64,000 nucleotides of DNA from Lotus japonicus (taxonomy: Eukaryota; Streptophyta; Magnoliopsida; Fabales; Fabaceae), in NCBI RefSeq assembly GCF_012489685.1, contig NC_080041.1:33655780-33719779 (forward strand), written 5' to 3'. Of this stretch, positions 11,717 through 21,711 are shown piece after piece (positions within the stretch are counted from its first letter, which is position 1; every line of letters begins with the position of its first letter). Under the pieces are notes generated by a model. The model searched no databases. It saw only the letters and a list, made by a program, of their open reading frames with translations, and was not told the origin of the DNA. The translations under genes and the position numbers were made by a program.

Positions 11717-12688
11717 TTTTTTTTTTTGAAGATGAAAAGTATATTATTAATAAAGTCTAAGCCAAAGCAGCTATAGGCAAGAGCCAAATACAAACTGAAC
11801 CTGACAAGTTTAAAGCAGACAAATACAACCTGAGTTGTGCTTAAAACCCACCACCAACCCCCAGAATGACGGAACGAAACCCCAAGAGAGAGCCTCATTA
11901 AAACCTTACTTGGAAAAACCCAGAGGGATAAAAACCAAGCAAGAAAAAAGAGTGTCACAGTCTTGGGGAAGTCATTCTGCACTAAACAAGAAAACATGTT
12001 ACACAGCTCAGTCCCTGGACACATGTGATTCGTTAAACAACCAAAAAGTCCAGCCAAAACATGATAGAACAGCGAATCTGCATCAGCACAAAATAAGCAT
12101 CAACAACAGCGTACAACGACGGCAAGACAGCCAATTTTCGTACAGCAACAGCAAAGAATTTCGTACCGCAACAACAACAAACCAGCAAAAACACCAGCAA
12201 CAACAGCAAACAGCAACAGCAACAACAAACAGTAAACCAACAACAAACAGCAGCAGCAAATACAGCCATAACAACAGCAAATACAGTGGCAGCAGCATCG
12301 ACAATAACAACAACTGAACTGAATTTTCGCTCCACAAACACATCGAACCTCTCGCCGTGCCCACAGATTGCCTCGACATGTCTCAATTGCAGGCTGTGAC
12401 CAAGAATCAACTGTACGTTGTCGGTTGTCGCTGGTCATTAAGTTTGGTCTCTTGTAACAACAAAATTTCTGGTTTCAAATGCAAAACTGCTCTTTTTCAC
12501 AACTTCTCTTTTGGTCGATCCACCTAGGCCGCGGGCGTTCCAAGTTAGCCATGGTCCTGACATGTCAATTAAGATGAGGATAGTTTTGTCGAATTTGAGC
12601 TTCTAAGCCACGAAGCATCAACGCTTCCGAGCCTCGAGGTTTCAAACCCAACTGCATTCCAAGTAACCAAGTTCTCTGAGCTCGTGTC
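11717..12688 (-). mobile_element. L1-type LINE, 3' portion with endonuclease remnant (continues at 24808)
   Basis: On the minus strand the element ends in a poly-A (poly-T at 11717-11727) after a TTTATTAATAATATAC-like tail. At about 12395-12565 the minus strand encodes a decayed endonuclease start: TWNARGLGGSTKREVVKK, then after a frameshift LKPEILLLQETKL, both diagnostic of plant L1 ORF2. Most of the reverse transcriptase is absent; a CAA/CAG-rich tract (12095-12320) sits between the endonuclease and the tail. Sirevirus copy 1 interrupts it at 12689. Confidence 0.8.
12095..12320 (+). repeat. Imperfect (CAA)n/(CAG)n tract
   Basis: Long stretch of CAACAACAG-type trinucleotides with interruptions. 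It generates glutamine-rich or cysteine/valine-rich spurious ORFs on both strands. Confidence 0.85.
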
Positions 12689-13908
12689 TGAAGGTATGAA
12701 AAACGGTAGAAAGGGGGGGTTTGAATAACGTTTTCAGAACAAAACTTCTACCTTAAAGATTTGGACAAATCTTTCGAGAACTTAAGTGCTAAAGATAAGA
12801 GATAGAAAAGCACACAAGGATTTTATCCTGGTTCACTTGATAAATCACTCAAGCTACTCCAGTCCACCCGTTAAGGTGATTTCTTCCTTCTTAGAATGAA
12901 GGCAATCCACTAATCAGGTAAGAGTTACAACTGCACTTGAAACCTACAAGTGACTAACAATTACACTGACTTAGCTCTCACTAAGATTCACTCTCTTAGT
13001 CTTCTCTAGGATCCGATCAACCTTGATCTCCTAAAGGAACTAAACAAACTGTTTATCAAAGAATTGTTTACAAGAGATTTGCTTCTAAAAAGCTAATAGT
13101 AAACACAATGAATTTCAGATGAAAGAAGGCTTAGAATATTTTGAATATGTCTTGCGCGTATATATGTTTCTTTTTCTTTTCTTCTAGCCGCTTCTTTCAA
13201 TCTTCAGCCTCTATATATACTCCAAGGATTAGGGTTGAGCGTTGCATGGGAAATGCTACCGTTGGAGGGCAGTTCTGAAAAATCCAGCTTCTGCTGTGGC
13301 TGAGAACGTTAGGTAGGTCGTCAGGAAGGTACACTTGCTTTTGTACTTGGATAGCGACTTGACCTTTTAACCTAGGAGACTTCTGATCAGGGGAATACTT
13401 CATATTGGAACTTGTGAAGCCGGTTGATCAGAGTCAGAGGGAAAGCACAGATCCTCTGACCATTGTATCTTCTGATTCTGAACTCAGAGGGAAGAACATG
13501 GCCTTCAGAGTTTCTTGCTTCTGGACTTCAGAGTTTCCACTATTCAGCTTCTGGATCTTCAGAGTCTTCTACACCATCAGAACATCTGAACCTTCAGTGT
13601 TTCTTGGTTATCAGAACTTCTGGATCTTCAGAGCTTCTAGCGACTGAGTCCACATCAGAGTTTGTATTGCTTCAGAACTTCTGAAGCTTTTCCACTGTTC
13701 ATACTGAACATGGTGAATGCGAAAGCGTTGCTTGGGTTACCCTTTATACACAGTGCTTCTGATTTGTGTGAGATTGAGTTGAGGTCAGAGCCTGTAAATA
13801 GCACACTCAGAAAAACACGTTAGAGTACCACAATTGTTCATATCAAAAGGTTAACTTGTAATCATCAAAACATAGAGTTGTACTACTAGATCAAAACTTG
13901 ATCTTACA
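12689..13908 (-). repeat. 3' LTR of Sirevirus copy 1 (1220 bp)
   Basis: On the minus strand it runs TGTAAGATC ... CATACCTTCA. It is dense in TCAGAA/CTTCTGA-type short motifs, the kind of repetition described for Sirevirus LTRs. A TATA-like TATATATA lies near 13210. The ORFs here on either strand also occur in the partner LTR and look like by-products. Confidence 0.95.
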
Positions 13909-14460
13909 ATCTCCCCCTTTTTGATGATGACAAAACTAAGATTTTTGATGAACAATTCTTAAACATTAAACTGAATTCACTCAGAGTTTAGAGATATATA
14001 ATAAGACTTATCCTGATGTGAATAGTTTATCTTGCTCATTCTGAATTCAAGTCACTGCTTGATTCTGAGCTTAGCTCCCCCTGAATCTAATACTTGATGA
14101 AAACGTTAGTAAAGTCTAGATTCTGAGCTAAATGATATAAGAGTTCAGAGTGAAAAACTTATGACATAGATGAAAAACGAATAATCAGAGCGCATAAGTA
14201 ATCAGAGTCATGGACAAGGTATCAGAGTCTTGGGTATCAGAGTCAACTTAGAATCACTTCAGAAGAAGTGAAATGTATTCCTTGTATTTGCCCAGTGACA
14301 CATCTATGGTCATGAAGGTGGAACTCTTAAAATCTCCAAAAGAAAAATAAATCACACTAACACATCTTACACATCAAAAACTGGGTTTACTCCCCCTTTT
14401 TGTCATAAGCAAAAAGCTTGGGGTGTGAAAAACTTAGCTTGAAGTACAAGGTACTCCCCC
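13909..14460 (-). other. Multiple polypurine tracts of Sirevirus copy 1
   Basis: GGGGGAG-type tracts on the minus strand occur at 13909-13924 (adjoining the LTR, the functional one by position), 14075-14082, 14391-14401 and 14453-14461. Repeated polypurine tracts upstream of the 3' LTR are known for Sireviruses. The spacer between them has no gene. Confidence 0.8.
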
Positions 14461-14649
14461 TTAGAGAAGGTCTAAGTTTAAAGAAGATGAAAACGATGCA
14501 AGAATCAGAGTTAGGCGAAATAAATAGAAGAGTTAATGCAAGAGAAGAACGTTTACCACCGGTCAAGTGAGTAAAGAGAAGGGTCAGTTACCAAGAACTT
14601 AACCTCGAGAAACCGTAGGAGCATTAACTTTCAGAGAGAAAGTGAAGCC

Positions 14650-14657
14650 TATATAAA
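14650..14657 (+). promoter_or_regulatory. TATA box of the antisense ORF, copy 1
   Basis: TATATAAA lies 58 bases upstream of the antisense ATG, so a start about 30 bases downstream would leave a short leader. The same box is present in copy 2 at 61672-61679. A strong splice-donor-like AGGTAAGC occurs just after it, but no acceptor is evident before the ATG. Confidence 0.65.
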
Positions 14658-14707
14658 GCGTTGGAGAGAAAGGTAAGCTTCACACCGTGAACAATTTGTA
14701 GTGAAAA

Positions 14708-15100
14708 ATGGCATCATACAACGTAGCACTAGAAGAGTTGAGGAAGAAGGCCTTTGAAGAGGACTTGTTCCTGAACATCAGGCATCCAGAGGGTACAACG
14801 ACCATCGCGGAGCTGACACGGACACTGCTGGAAGAGGACCTGCGTCCAGAGTTGGAGAGAGACCTGAAGGAATTTCTTGCCTTCGTGGAGGAGGTGCAAG
14901 AACTCAGCCGGCTTGAACTCAAGCTGCTGGAAGAGAAAGAGAGTTTGGAAGAGAAGCTCAAGACTTCAGAAGAGATTCTGGAGAGGGATGAGCTAAAGAT
15001 CAGGCTCAGCAACATCCAGCATGTACTGGAGCGTCTGGAGAAGGATAGGTCAGAGCAGCGCCAGGAGTGCAGAAGAATGAGGAGAGATCCTCCATTCTAG
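14708..15100 (+). CDS. Antisense ORF (aORF) of Sirevirus copy 1, 130-aa coiled-coil protein of unknown function
   Basis: Runs opposite to gag-pol, tail to tail with ORF3 (stops about 200 bases apart). The start ATG has a good plant context (AAAAATGGC), a TATA box at 14650 and an AATAAA at 15147-15152, 47 bases after the stop. The protein is highly charged (Glu, Lys, Arg, Leu), with a heptad-like region over residues ~35-118 (EELRKK, LELKLLEEKE, LERLEKDRSEQ) and a basic end (RRMRRDPPF). No signal peptide, membrane segment or known domain is seen. The ORF in copy 2 has the same length with seven residue changes. By eye there are about eight synonymous and eight non-synonymous differences, fewer non-synonymous ones than neutrality predicts. 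I do not recognise a family; function is unknown. Confidence 0.75.
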   Translation: MASYNVALEELRKKAFEEDLFLNIRHPEGTTTIAELTRTLLEEDLRPELERDLKEFLAFVEEVQELSRLELKLLEEKESLEEKLKTSEEILERDELKIRLSNIQHVLERLEKDRSEQRQECRRMRRDPPF

Positions 15101-15146
15101 ATTATATGATGGAAAGAAATATGATGTAAACACAAAGCAATTATGA

Positions 15147-15152
15147 ATAAAA
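15147..15152 (+). terminator. Poly(A) signal for the antisense ORF, copy 1
   Basis: AATAAA in TGAATAAAACG, 47 bases downstream of the aORF stop. The equivalent in copy 2 is at 61175-61180 on the minus strand. Confidence 0.5.
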
Positions 15153-15304
15153 CGAGTTTAGCAAACATATGTGACATAAGTATATAGTTATGCATATATA
15201 ATCACAAACGGACAAAAGAGAATAAATAAATAAAAAGAAACAGAGTTTAATAAGAAGATAAAACAAAGGTAACGAAAAAGAAGGAAAAAGAAGAGATCCT
15301 AAAA

Positions 15305-18163
15305 CTAAGGTTTGTCAGTGCGTCGCAGAAGTTCCATCATCATGTGCTTCATCTCAATCAGCATGGATTCATGAGTGTCAAGACGTTGTTCCATGATGTC
15401 GAGTCTGGATGAGCTTGTCTGAGTAGAACTGGAAGGAACATTCTGAGCAGCTTGAGGATCTGGAATGGAAGCAGAAGCAGCAGGAGTAAACACAACTGGT
15501 GCAAGTGCTTGGCATCTAAGAGCTTCAGCCTCAGCTTCAAGTCGCTCTGCCTCAAGTCTGGCTTGTTCAGCTTGAGCTGCTGCTTGACGTGCAGCTTCTT
15601 CTGCTTGTTCTTTCTTTCTCTTGGCTTCTTCAATAGCTTCAAGAAGCTTATTTCTCTGTTCTAGTTCATGAAGAGCCACCCTTCTAGCAAACCTTTGCTT
15701 TGCAGCCTCAATGCTCTGACTGCCCTCTGCATGCAGGAGCTGCATCATAATCGGAACTTGAGCCACTAGCCAAGTGCTCAGATTGTTCCACTCATCAGCC
15801 ACATTTTTAGCATTCTCACTGAGATCAGTCTGACCGTGCACATTGCGGAGCCTCAAGGAGGCTTCATGATAGAAAATATTGATGCACTCAGAGAGAGATG
15901 TGGGTTGGAGGTGAGTATAGGGAATGATGGAGAGGTTGGTTTCAGGAGAGGCTGGGTGATTGCTGCTATGAGCTTCAGAGGCACCTTGTGGAGAACCAAT
16001 GTGAATCATGGGAGCATTGGGTTCAGAGGTTCCAAGGTGAGGGTCTGAAGTTTCAACCAGAGGGTGAGGTGATCTAACCGAGGATTGGTTAGACACTGAT
16101 TGTTCGGGTTCAGGGTCTGGTTGAATGGGCTCTTGTTGGTCAGGGACAGGGTGAACTTGTTGAACTAAGGGGTCTGCCTCTTGGATAGGATTGGCCAAGA
16201 TAGGTTCATCTGGGTCAACTAGACGTTCAGGTCTAGGGCCAGAATATCTCCTAGGGCTTGGACACGTAAGGTAATATTCCTCTAAGGTAGACTCCTTTTC
16301 TTTTCTAACCTCCATGAATTTTCTAATAGATTCGGAGTTATTGGAGGGAGAAGAATCAGCAACATTGGTTGGAAAGGATACAGGTGTAAAGGCTGTTGAA
16401 GAGTCTGTATCCGTGGGTCTGACAGCAGGACGTTCTGATGCTCTGGGAACAGAGTGATCAGACGTTCTGGGTTGTGGTTCTGTTTGGTTTGGCTCGGGTT
16501 GGTCATGGATGATGGGTTCAGAAGATAATGGGTCGTATGGAATGGTAATGAGAGAGGTTGGATCTTCTGACCTAGAGGGTTGGTTCTGAAGCAAATTCCA
16601 GAGAGGTGCTTCAGTAGGGGAAGGTTGAAAGAAGGAAGATCTTGGGGAATATGGTGGAGTGGTGGTTTGTGCGGCTGGCTGGGATTCAGGAATAGGAGTG
16701 AGGGGATTTGAGGAGTGTTGAAGCAAGGCAGAAATAGGAAGTGCATCAAATAAATTCAAATCATCATCAGAAGCAAGTGCAGGCTTACTTGAATGTGCTG
16801 ATGATCTAGTCACTCTGGCAGGAGGTTCAGTCCTTCTGACTACTTCAGCAGCTGGTTCCACCCGAGTAGGCTTCACCACGATTCTGACCTTCTTCTGCTT
16901 CTTCTTAGGAGGACCATCCTCACTATCACTATCATCACCATCATCAGGCTTTCTCTTCGTCTTCTTGACCAGAGGGACATCAGATTCTTCAGAGGATTCT
17001 TCCAGAACCATCTTCCTCTGAGCTTTCTTCTTGGGAGGAGAAGGAAACTCTGGAGCTGGCGGCAGTCTGCTGAAGAAATCATCAAGATCAATCTCGAATC
17101 CTTGAGCCCTGAGGTATTCAACATAGCATCTGATGGCTTCAGGATTGTCTGCTTGAGTCCACAGTGGGTAGTCATTCAGAGGCATCCGTCTGCTTCTGAT
17201 CTCAGAGGATGTGTCTTCACGAGCAGGAGCAATCTTCTTCTGGATCAAACCCATCTTCTTCAGAGAGTTGGCAGTGAAGACATCGCTGACCATTGTACTC
17301 AAATCCTCTGTGCAACCAGCATTGATCAGGTCTTGAATGAAGTCACTCTCAATGAAGAGATCAGACAGCAGTCTCCCAAAGGGGATATACTTGATTGCTG
17401 ACTTGATTGAGGCAGTAGTCCTAGACTTCCGGATACACTCCTTCAAGTAGGAGAACAGGAAGTAGGGAAGGCAGATCTTCCTCTTGTCTTGAATGAAAAA
17501 CAGCATCGCCTTCTGGTTGAAGTTGATGTAATCTGGGGAACTGCCCTTCGGTCTCTGATTGATGCAGTTGAGCAGGATCTTGTGCCAGATCCTGAGTTTG
17601 GGGTGAAGGTCCATCACCTTGTAACTTGTCTTGCCCGGATTGAAAGTGGTGTACAGGGCCTGGTTGGTTTTGTCTTTGGTGCTGGGTTTCAGCTTCGACT
17701 CAGTGAATTGGAATCGAAACCCATAAGCGGTGTCTGCACCTAGCAGATTCACGAATGACTTCTCCGTGATGATGATCTTCCTGCCAAGAATATGAGATAC
17801 CACTTGAGTATCATCGCAGTCGGCGTGCTTCCAGAATTCCTTGACCAACTTCTCATACACCGGTCCTCGAAGTCGGTTGAAGTAATTTCCCCAACCTTGA
17901 GCTTGGACTTCAGGACGAAGATCATACCCATTTGCAGCCAGGTTGTCGAGGTCGAATCTCCATTCTGCCAGGACTTGAAGTTCCTCGGGAGCAAATACGC
18001 AGTGAACGGCACAGCCCCGTTCTGCAATTGGAACGATCTGCTCTTGAGCTTGAACTTGTTCTTGTGTCGGATTCTCAGAGCCCCTTTGACCCGTTGCTAG
18101 ACCAACTACCATGTGAGGGAACTGAGGTGCATCTGCAGTAGATCTTCTGGTTTGTCTCACCAT
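15305..18163 (-). CDS. Sirevirus ORF3, 952-aa envelope-like / putative plant transposon protein, intact
   Basis: The start is set at the ATG of MVRQTRRS (18161-18163), with context AAAATGG after a long CT-rich leader. The frame extends 52 codons upstream, but that part looks like translated leader. Residues ~50-310 form a globular region (CVFAPEELQVLAEWRF; NYFNRLRGPVY; LVKEFWKHADCDD; LGADTAYGFRF) resembling the 'putative plant transposon protein' domain often annotated envelope-like in legume Sireviruses. Basic clusters (PPKKKAQRK; PPKKKQKKVR) at ~376-432 look like nuclear localisation signals. A Pro/Ser-rich linker follows, then an Ala/Glu-rich coiled coil at ~812-875. No convincing signal peptide or transmembrane segment is seen, so an envelope role is doubtful. 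How it is expressed is unknown. Confidence 0.8.
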   Translation of the reverse strand: MVRQTRRSTADAPQFPHMVVGLATGQRGSENPTQEQVQAQEQIVPIAERGCAVHCVFAPEELQVLAEWRFDLDNLAANGYDLRPEVQAQGWGNYFNRLRGPVYEKLVKEFWKHADCDDTQVVSHILGRKIIITEKSFVNLLGADTAYGFRFQFTESKLKPSTKDKTNQALYTTFNPGKTSYKVMDLHPKLRIWHKILLNCINQRPKGSSPDYINFNQKAMLFFIQDKRKICLPYFLFSYLKECIRKSRTTASIKSAIKYIPFGRLLSDLFIESDFIQDLINAGCTEDLSTMVSDVFTANSLKKMGLIQKKIAPAREDTSSEIRSRRMPLNDYPLWTQADNPEAIRCYVEYLRAQGFEIDLDDFFSRLPPAPEFPSPPKKKAQRKMVLEESSEESDVPLVKKTKRKPDDGDDSDSEDGPPKKKQKKVRIVVKPTRVEPAAEVVRRTEPPARVTRSSAHSSKPALASDDDLNLFDALPISALLQHSSNPLTPIPESQPAAQTTTPPYSPRSSFFQPSPTEAPLWNLLQNQPSRSEDPTSLITIPYDPLSSEPIIHDQPEPNQTEPQPRTSDHSVPRASERPAVRPTDTDSSTAFTPVSFPTNVADSSPSNNSESIRKFMEVRKEKESTLEEYYLTCPSPRRYSGPRPERLVDPDEPILANPIQEADPLVQQVHPVPDQQEPIQPDPEPEQSVSNQSSVRSPHPLVETSDPHLGTSEPNAPMIHIGSPQGASEAHSSNHPASPETNLSIIPYTHLQPTSLSECINIFYHEASLRLRNVHGQTDLSENAKNVADEWNNLSTWLVAQVPIMMQLLHAEGSQSIEAAKQRFARRVALHELEQRNKLLEAIEEAKRKKEQAEEAARQAAAQAEQARLEAERLEAEAEALRCQALAPVVFTPAASASIPDPQAAQNVPSSSTQTSSSRLDIMEQRLDTHESMLIEMKHMMMELLRRTDKP

Positions 18164-18606
18164 TTTGAAGTGGTTGAAGGTTTGAGGTAGAAGATGAAGG
18201 TTGAAGGATGAAGAGAGATCGAGAGAGAAATCAAGAAAGAGGCGGTTTTGAAAAGCAGAGAGAGCGAGAGTGAAAACCGGAAGTGAACGAGAACGTGTGT
18301 GTATAGTGGGTTTTATCAAATAACCGTTGTTGATTCAAAAAGCATTTTAAGATCAACGGTTGAAGATTAAAGATAGATAGTAACAGTAAAATACACAATC
18401 ACACACAGGAGATAAGCATATCTACACGCAATCATAACAGACTGTCACACGGGCACAAGGAATTATGCATCAGAAATTCTGACACACGTGTTGTTGTCTC
18501 AGCTTCAGAGTCAGTACCAGTGGGCACACACACTCTGATTGAGTTACCTTCTGGACTAGACATCTTCTGATCAAGAAGTATCATAGTCAGAGGTTCTGAT
18601 CCATCT

Positions 18607-21600
18607 TCACTCTGGACAAAAGTCCATGTTTAGATTTTTCAGAATAAAATTAAATCTATCCTCTGCTAAGGGCTTTGTAAAGATATCTGCCCATTGATGG
18701 TCAGTATCAACAAACTTCAGAAGAAGTACGCCCTTCTGTACATAATCTCTAATAAAGTGATACTTTACCTCAATGTGCTTTGCCCTTGAATGCAAGATAG
18801 GATTCTTACTCAATGAGATTGCAGCAGTGTTATCACAATAGATTGGGATATTGCTCTCAAGGATCTGATAATCCTCCAGCTGATGTTTCATCCAGAGCAT
18901 CTGAGTGCTGCATATAGCTGCTGAGATATATTCTGCCTCTGCAGTTGATAGTGCAATGGTTGATTGCCTCTTGCTTGCCCATGAGACTAGATTGCTTCCC
19001 AGAAATTGACAATTTCCAGAAGTACTTTTTCTCTCTGTTCTATCTCCAGCATAATCAGCATCATAATAACCTGAAAGCTTATACTCTGATGTTTTCTTAT
19101 ACATCAAGCCAAGGTTAGTGGTGCCTTTCAGATACCTTAGGATCCTCTTAACAGCAGTTAAGTGGGTTTCCCTTGGATCTGATTGGAAACGAGCACACAA
19201 GTGAACACTAAATAATATGTCTGGCCTAGATGCAGTTAAGTATAGAAGTGAACCTATCATTCCACGATAGAGCTTCTGACATACTTTACCACTTTTATCT
19301 TCTTTCTCCAAAATGCATGTAGGATGCATTGGAGTCTTGGCCACTGTAGATTCCAGCATATTGAACTTCTTCAGAAGTTCTTTAGTGTACTTGCTCTGAT
19401 GGATATATGTTCCTTCTGGTGTTTGATCAACTTGTATTCCCAGAAAGTACTTTAATTCTCCCATCATACTCATCTCAAATTCAGCCTGCATCATCTCAGA
19501 AAATTCTTTGCATAGAGATTGATTAGCAGAACCAAATATAATATCATCAACATAAATTTGCACAATTAAGATATCATCTTTATAAGTCTTGCAAAAGAGA
19601 GTTGTATCTACTTTACCCCTTACAAACTCATTCTCCAGAAGGAATGAGCTAAGTCTCTCATACCATGCTCTGGGAGCTTGCTTCAGACCGTAGAGTGATT
19701 TCTTCAATTTGAACACATGGTCTGGTTTCTTTTCATCTTCAAAACCTGGGGGTTGATGAACATAGACTTCCTCTGAGATATAACCATTTAGGAAGGCACT
19801 CTTTACGTCCATCTGATGTAGAACTATGTTGTGATTTACTGAGAAGGAGATCAACAGTCTGATTGCCTCCAGTCTTGCTACCGGAGCAAATGTTTTAGTG
19901 TAGTCTATTCCTTCCTGCTGGCTGTAGCCTTGAGCAACTAGCCTTGCCTTGTTTCTGACTACATCTCCTTTCTCATTTAGCTTGTTTCTGAATACCCATT
20001 TCGTTCCAATAACATGGACATTCTCAGGCTTCTTCACTAAGCTCCAAACATCGTTCTTGGAGAATTGATTTAATTCTTCTTCCATGGCCAGAATCCAATC
20101 CTTGTCCTGAAGAGCTTCATCTATGGACTTGGGTTCAATTAAGGACACCAATCCTTTCAGACTCAGCAAGGTCTCTTCAGAAGGTCTGAAGGCAGATCTG
20201 GTTCTGACTGGTTCATCTTTGTTGCCCAGAATCAATTCCTTAGGGTGAGCTGCAGTGATTCTGCTCTTCTTCCGAGTTTGTGAGTTAGAGGGACCAGCTT
20301 CTTCCTCTGGTTCATCTTCCTCTGGCTCAACTTGCTCTGGAGCTTTGCCTTTGTTAGAAACATTAATGCTTAAATCTGCAAACTTTTCAACTAGCTTTGA
20401 CTGGTCAGAGTCAAGCTTATCATCAAATCTAACATGAATAGATTCTTCAATAGTCTTAGCATCAGTATTATAAAATCTAAAACCTTTAGATCTATCAGAA
20501 TAACCAAGTAATAGACACTTAGAAGACTTAGCATCAAATTTATGCAATCTATCCTTAGTATTGAGAACATAACAAACACAGCCAAAAGGATGAAAATAAG
20601 AAATGTTGGGTTTTATGTTCTTCCACAATTCATAAGGAGTCTTATTCAGAATTGGTCTCACAGAGATTCTGTTCTGAATGTAACATGCTGTATTTACTGC
20701 CTCTGCCCAAAAGTGCTTAGCCATGCCAGTTTCTTGGAGCATGGTTCTAGCCATCTCCTGAAGAGTTCTGTTCTTCCTCTCAACAACACCATTTTGTTGA
20801 GGAGTTCTGGGACAAGAGAAATCATGTGCAATTCCATAGGAATCAAACAGACTCTCAAACTTGTCATTCTCAAACTCTCCACCATGGTCACTTCTGACAC
20901 GCACAATCCTACAAGCCTTCTCGTTTTGCACTTGAGCAATGAAGGTAGAGAACACAGCATGAGACTCATCCTTGCGGGTTAGAAACTTTACCCATGTCCA
21001 GCGGCTATAGTCATCAACGATAACCATCCCATATCTCTTGCCACCTATAGACTCAGTTTTCACTGGTCCAAAAAGGTCTATATGCAAAAGTTCCAACGGC
21101 CTTGAGGTTGAGACAACATTCTTTGCCTTGAAAGGGACTTTTGTGAATTTTCCTTTCTGACATGCTTCACAAAGAGCGTCTGAAGCGAACTTCAGATTGG
21201 GTAAGCCCCTGACAAGGTTTAGCTTGCTCAGCTGAGAAATCTTTCTCATACTGGCATGCCCTAACCGTCTATGCCATACCCACTGCTCTTCATTAACAGA
21301 CAGAAGGCACTTCACATTCTGAGCCTCCAACTCAGATAATCTGATCTTATAAATGTTGTTCTTCCTCTTGCTGTTAAACAGAACAGAGCCATCGATCTGA
21401 CTTACAGCCCGGCAGGACTTTTGATTGAATATAACATCATAACCCTTGTCAGCTAATTGACTTATAGACAATAAGTTATGTGTTAAGCCGTCTACCAATA
21501 AAACATTATCAATGCATGGACTACTATCTACACAAATAGTGCCAGTACCAATAATTTTACCCTTTTCATTTCCTCCGAAGCCAACTTCGCCTCCAGGCTT

Positions 21601-21711
21601 AAGTTTCAGCTCTCGGAACATACACTTTTCTCCCGTCATGTGACGCGAGCATCCACTGTCCAGATACCATGATTGGTGTTTCAGTGGAGCTATCAAGGAT
21701 ATCTGCAACAT
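18607..21711 (-). CDS. pol: Sirevirus pol, copy 1: protease, integrase, reverse transcriptase, RNase H
   Basis: 1034 codons from the first ATG, although translation probably enters by +1 shifting from gag, which overlaps by 113 bases. Protease active site DSG is at residues 18-20 ([11 protein letters not shown]). A GAG-pre-integrase block with WHRRLGH and CEAC follows at ~146-184. Integrase has D212, D275 and E311 (a DD35E spacing). RT has [34 protein letters not shown] and YVDD at 720-723. RNase H has D884, E925 and D960. An acidic linker (~457-475) separates integrase from RT. No stops or frameshifts. One oddity is [10 protein letters not shown] in RNase H, where copy 2 has the more usual [10 protein letters not shown]. 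Confidence 0.95.
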   Translation of the reverse strand: MLQISLIAPLKHQSWYLDSGCSRHMTGEKCMFRELKLKPGGEVGFGGNEKGKIIGTGTICVDSSPCIDNVLLVDGLTHNLLSISQLADKGYDVIFNQKSCRAVSQIDGSVLFNSKRKNNIYKIRLSELEAQNVKCLLSVNEEQWVWHRRLGHASMRKISQLSKLNLVRGLPNLKFASDALCEACQKGKFTKVPFKAKNVVSTSRPLELLHIDLFGPVKTESIGGKRYGMVIVDDYSRWTWVKFLTRKDESHAVFSTFIAQVQNEKACRIVRVRSDHGGEFENDKFESLFDSYGIAHDFSCPRTPQQNGVVERKNRTLQEMARTMLQETGMAKHFWAEAVNTACYIQNRISVRPILNKTPYELWKNIKPNISYFHPFGCVCYVLNTKDRLHKFDAKSSKCLLLGYSDRSKGFRFYNTDAKTIEESIHVRFDDKLDSDQSKLVEKFADLSINVSNKGKAPEQVEPEEDEPEEEAGPSNSQTRKKSRITAAHPKELILGNKDEPVRTRSAFRPSEETLLSLKGLVSLIEPKSIDEALQDKDWILAMEEELNQFSKNDVWSLVKKPENVHVIGTKWVFRNKLNEKGDVVRNKARLVAQGYSQQEGIDYTKTFAPVARLEAIRLLISFSVNHNIVLHQMDVKSAFLNGYISEEVYVHQPPGFEDEKKPDHVFKLKKSLYGLKQAPRAWYERLSSFLLENEFVRGKVDTTLFCKTYKDDILIVQIYVDDIIFGSANQSLCKEFSEMMQAEFEMSMMGELKYFLGIQVDQTPEGTYIHQSKYTKELLKKFNMLESTVAKTPMHPTCILEKEDKSGKVCQKLYRGMIGSLLYLTASRPDILFSVHLCARFQSDPRETHLTAVKRILRYLKGTTNLGLMYKKTSEYKLSGYYDADYAGDRTERKSTSGNCQFLGSNLVSWASKRQSTIALSTAEAEYISAAICSTQMLWMKHQLEDYQILESNIPIYCDNTAAISLSKNPILHSRAKHIEVKYHFIRDYVQKGVLLLKFVDTDHQWADIFTKPLAEDRFNFILKNLNMDFCPE

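Noticed and set aside
12033..12438. Long cysteine/valine-rich and glutamine-rich ORFs
   Set aside because: Low-complexity CAA/CAG tract read in several frames. Only the LINE endonuclease motifs at its right edge are meaningful.
13197..13684. Short ORFs in Sirevirus LTRs (also 24091-24578, 51771-52255, 62660-63144)
   Set aside because: They occur only as LTR sequence, overlap on both strands and shift between family copies. They reflect TCAGAA/CTTCTGA repetition rather than proteins.
18164..18319. N-terminal 52 codons of the longest ORF3 frame as a signal peptide
   Set aside because: This CT-rich leader gives Ser/Phe/Leu-rich translation by composition. The downstream ATG has a better context, and no convincing cleavage-site pattern follows.
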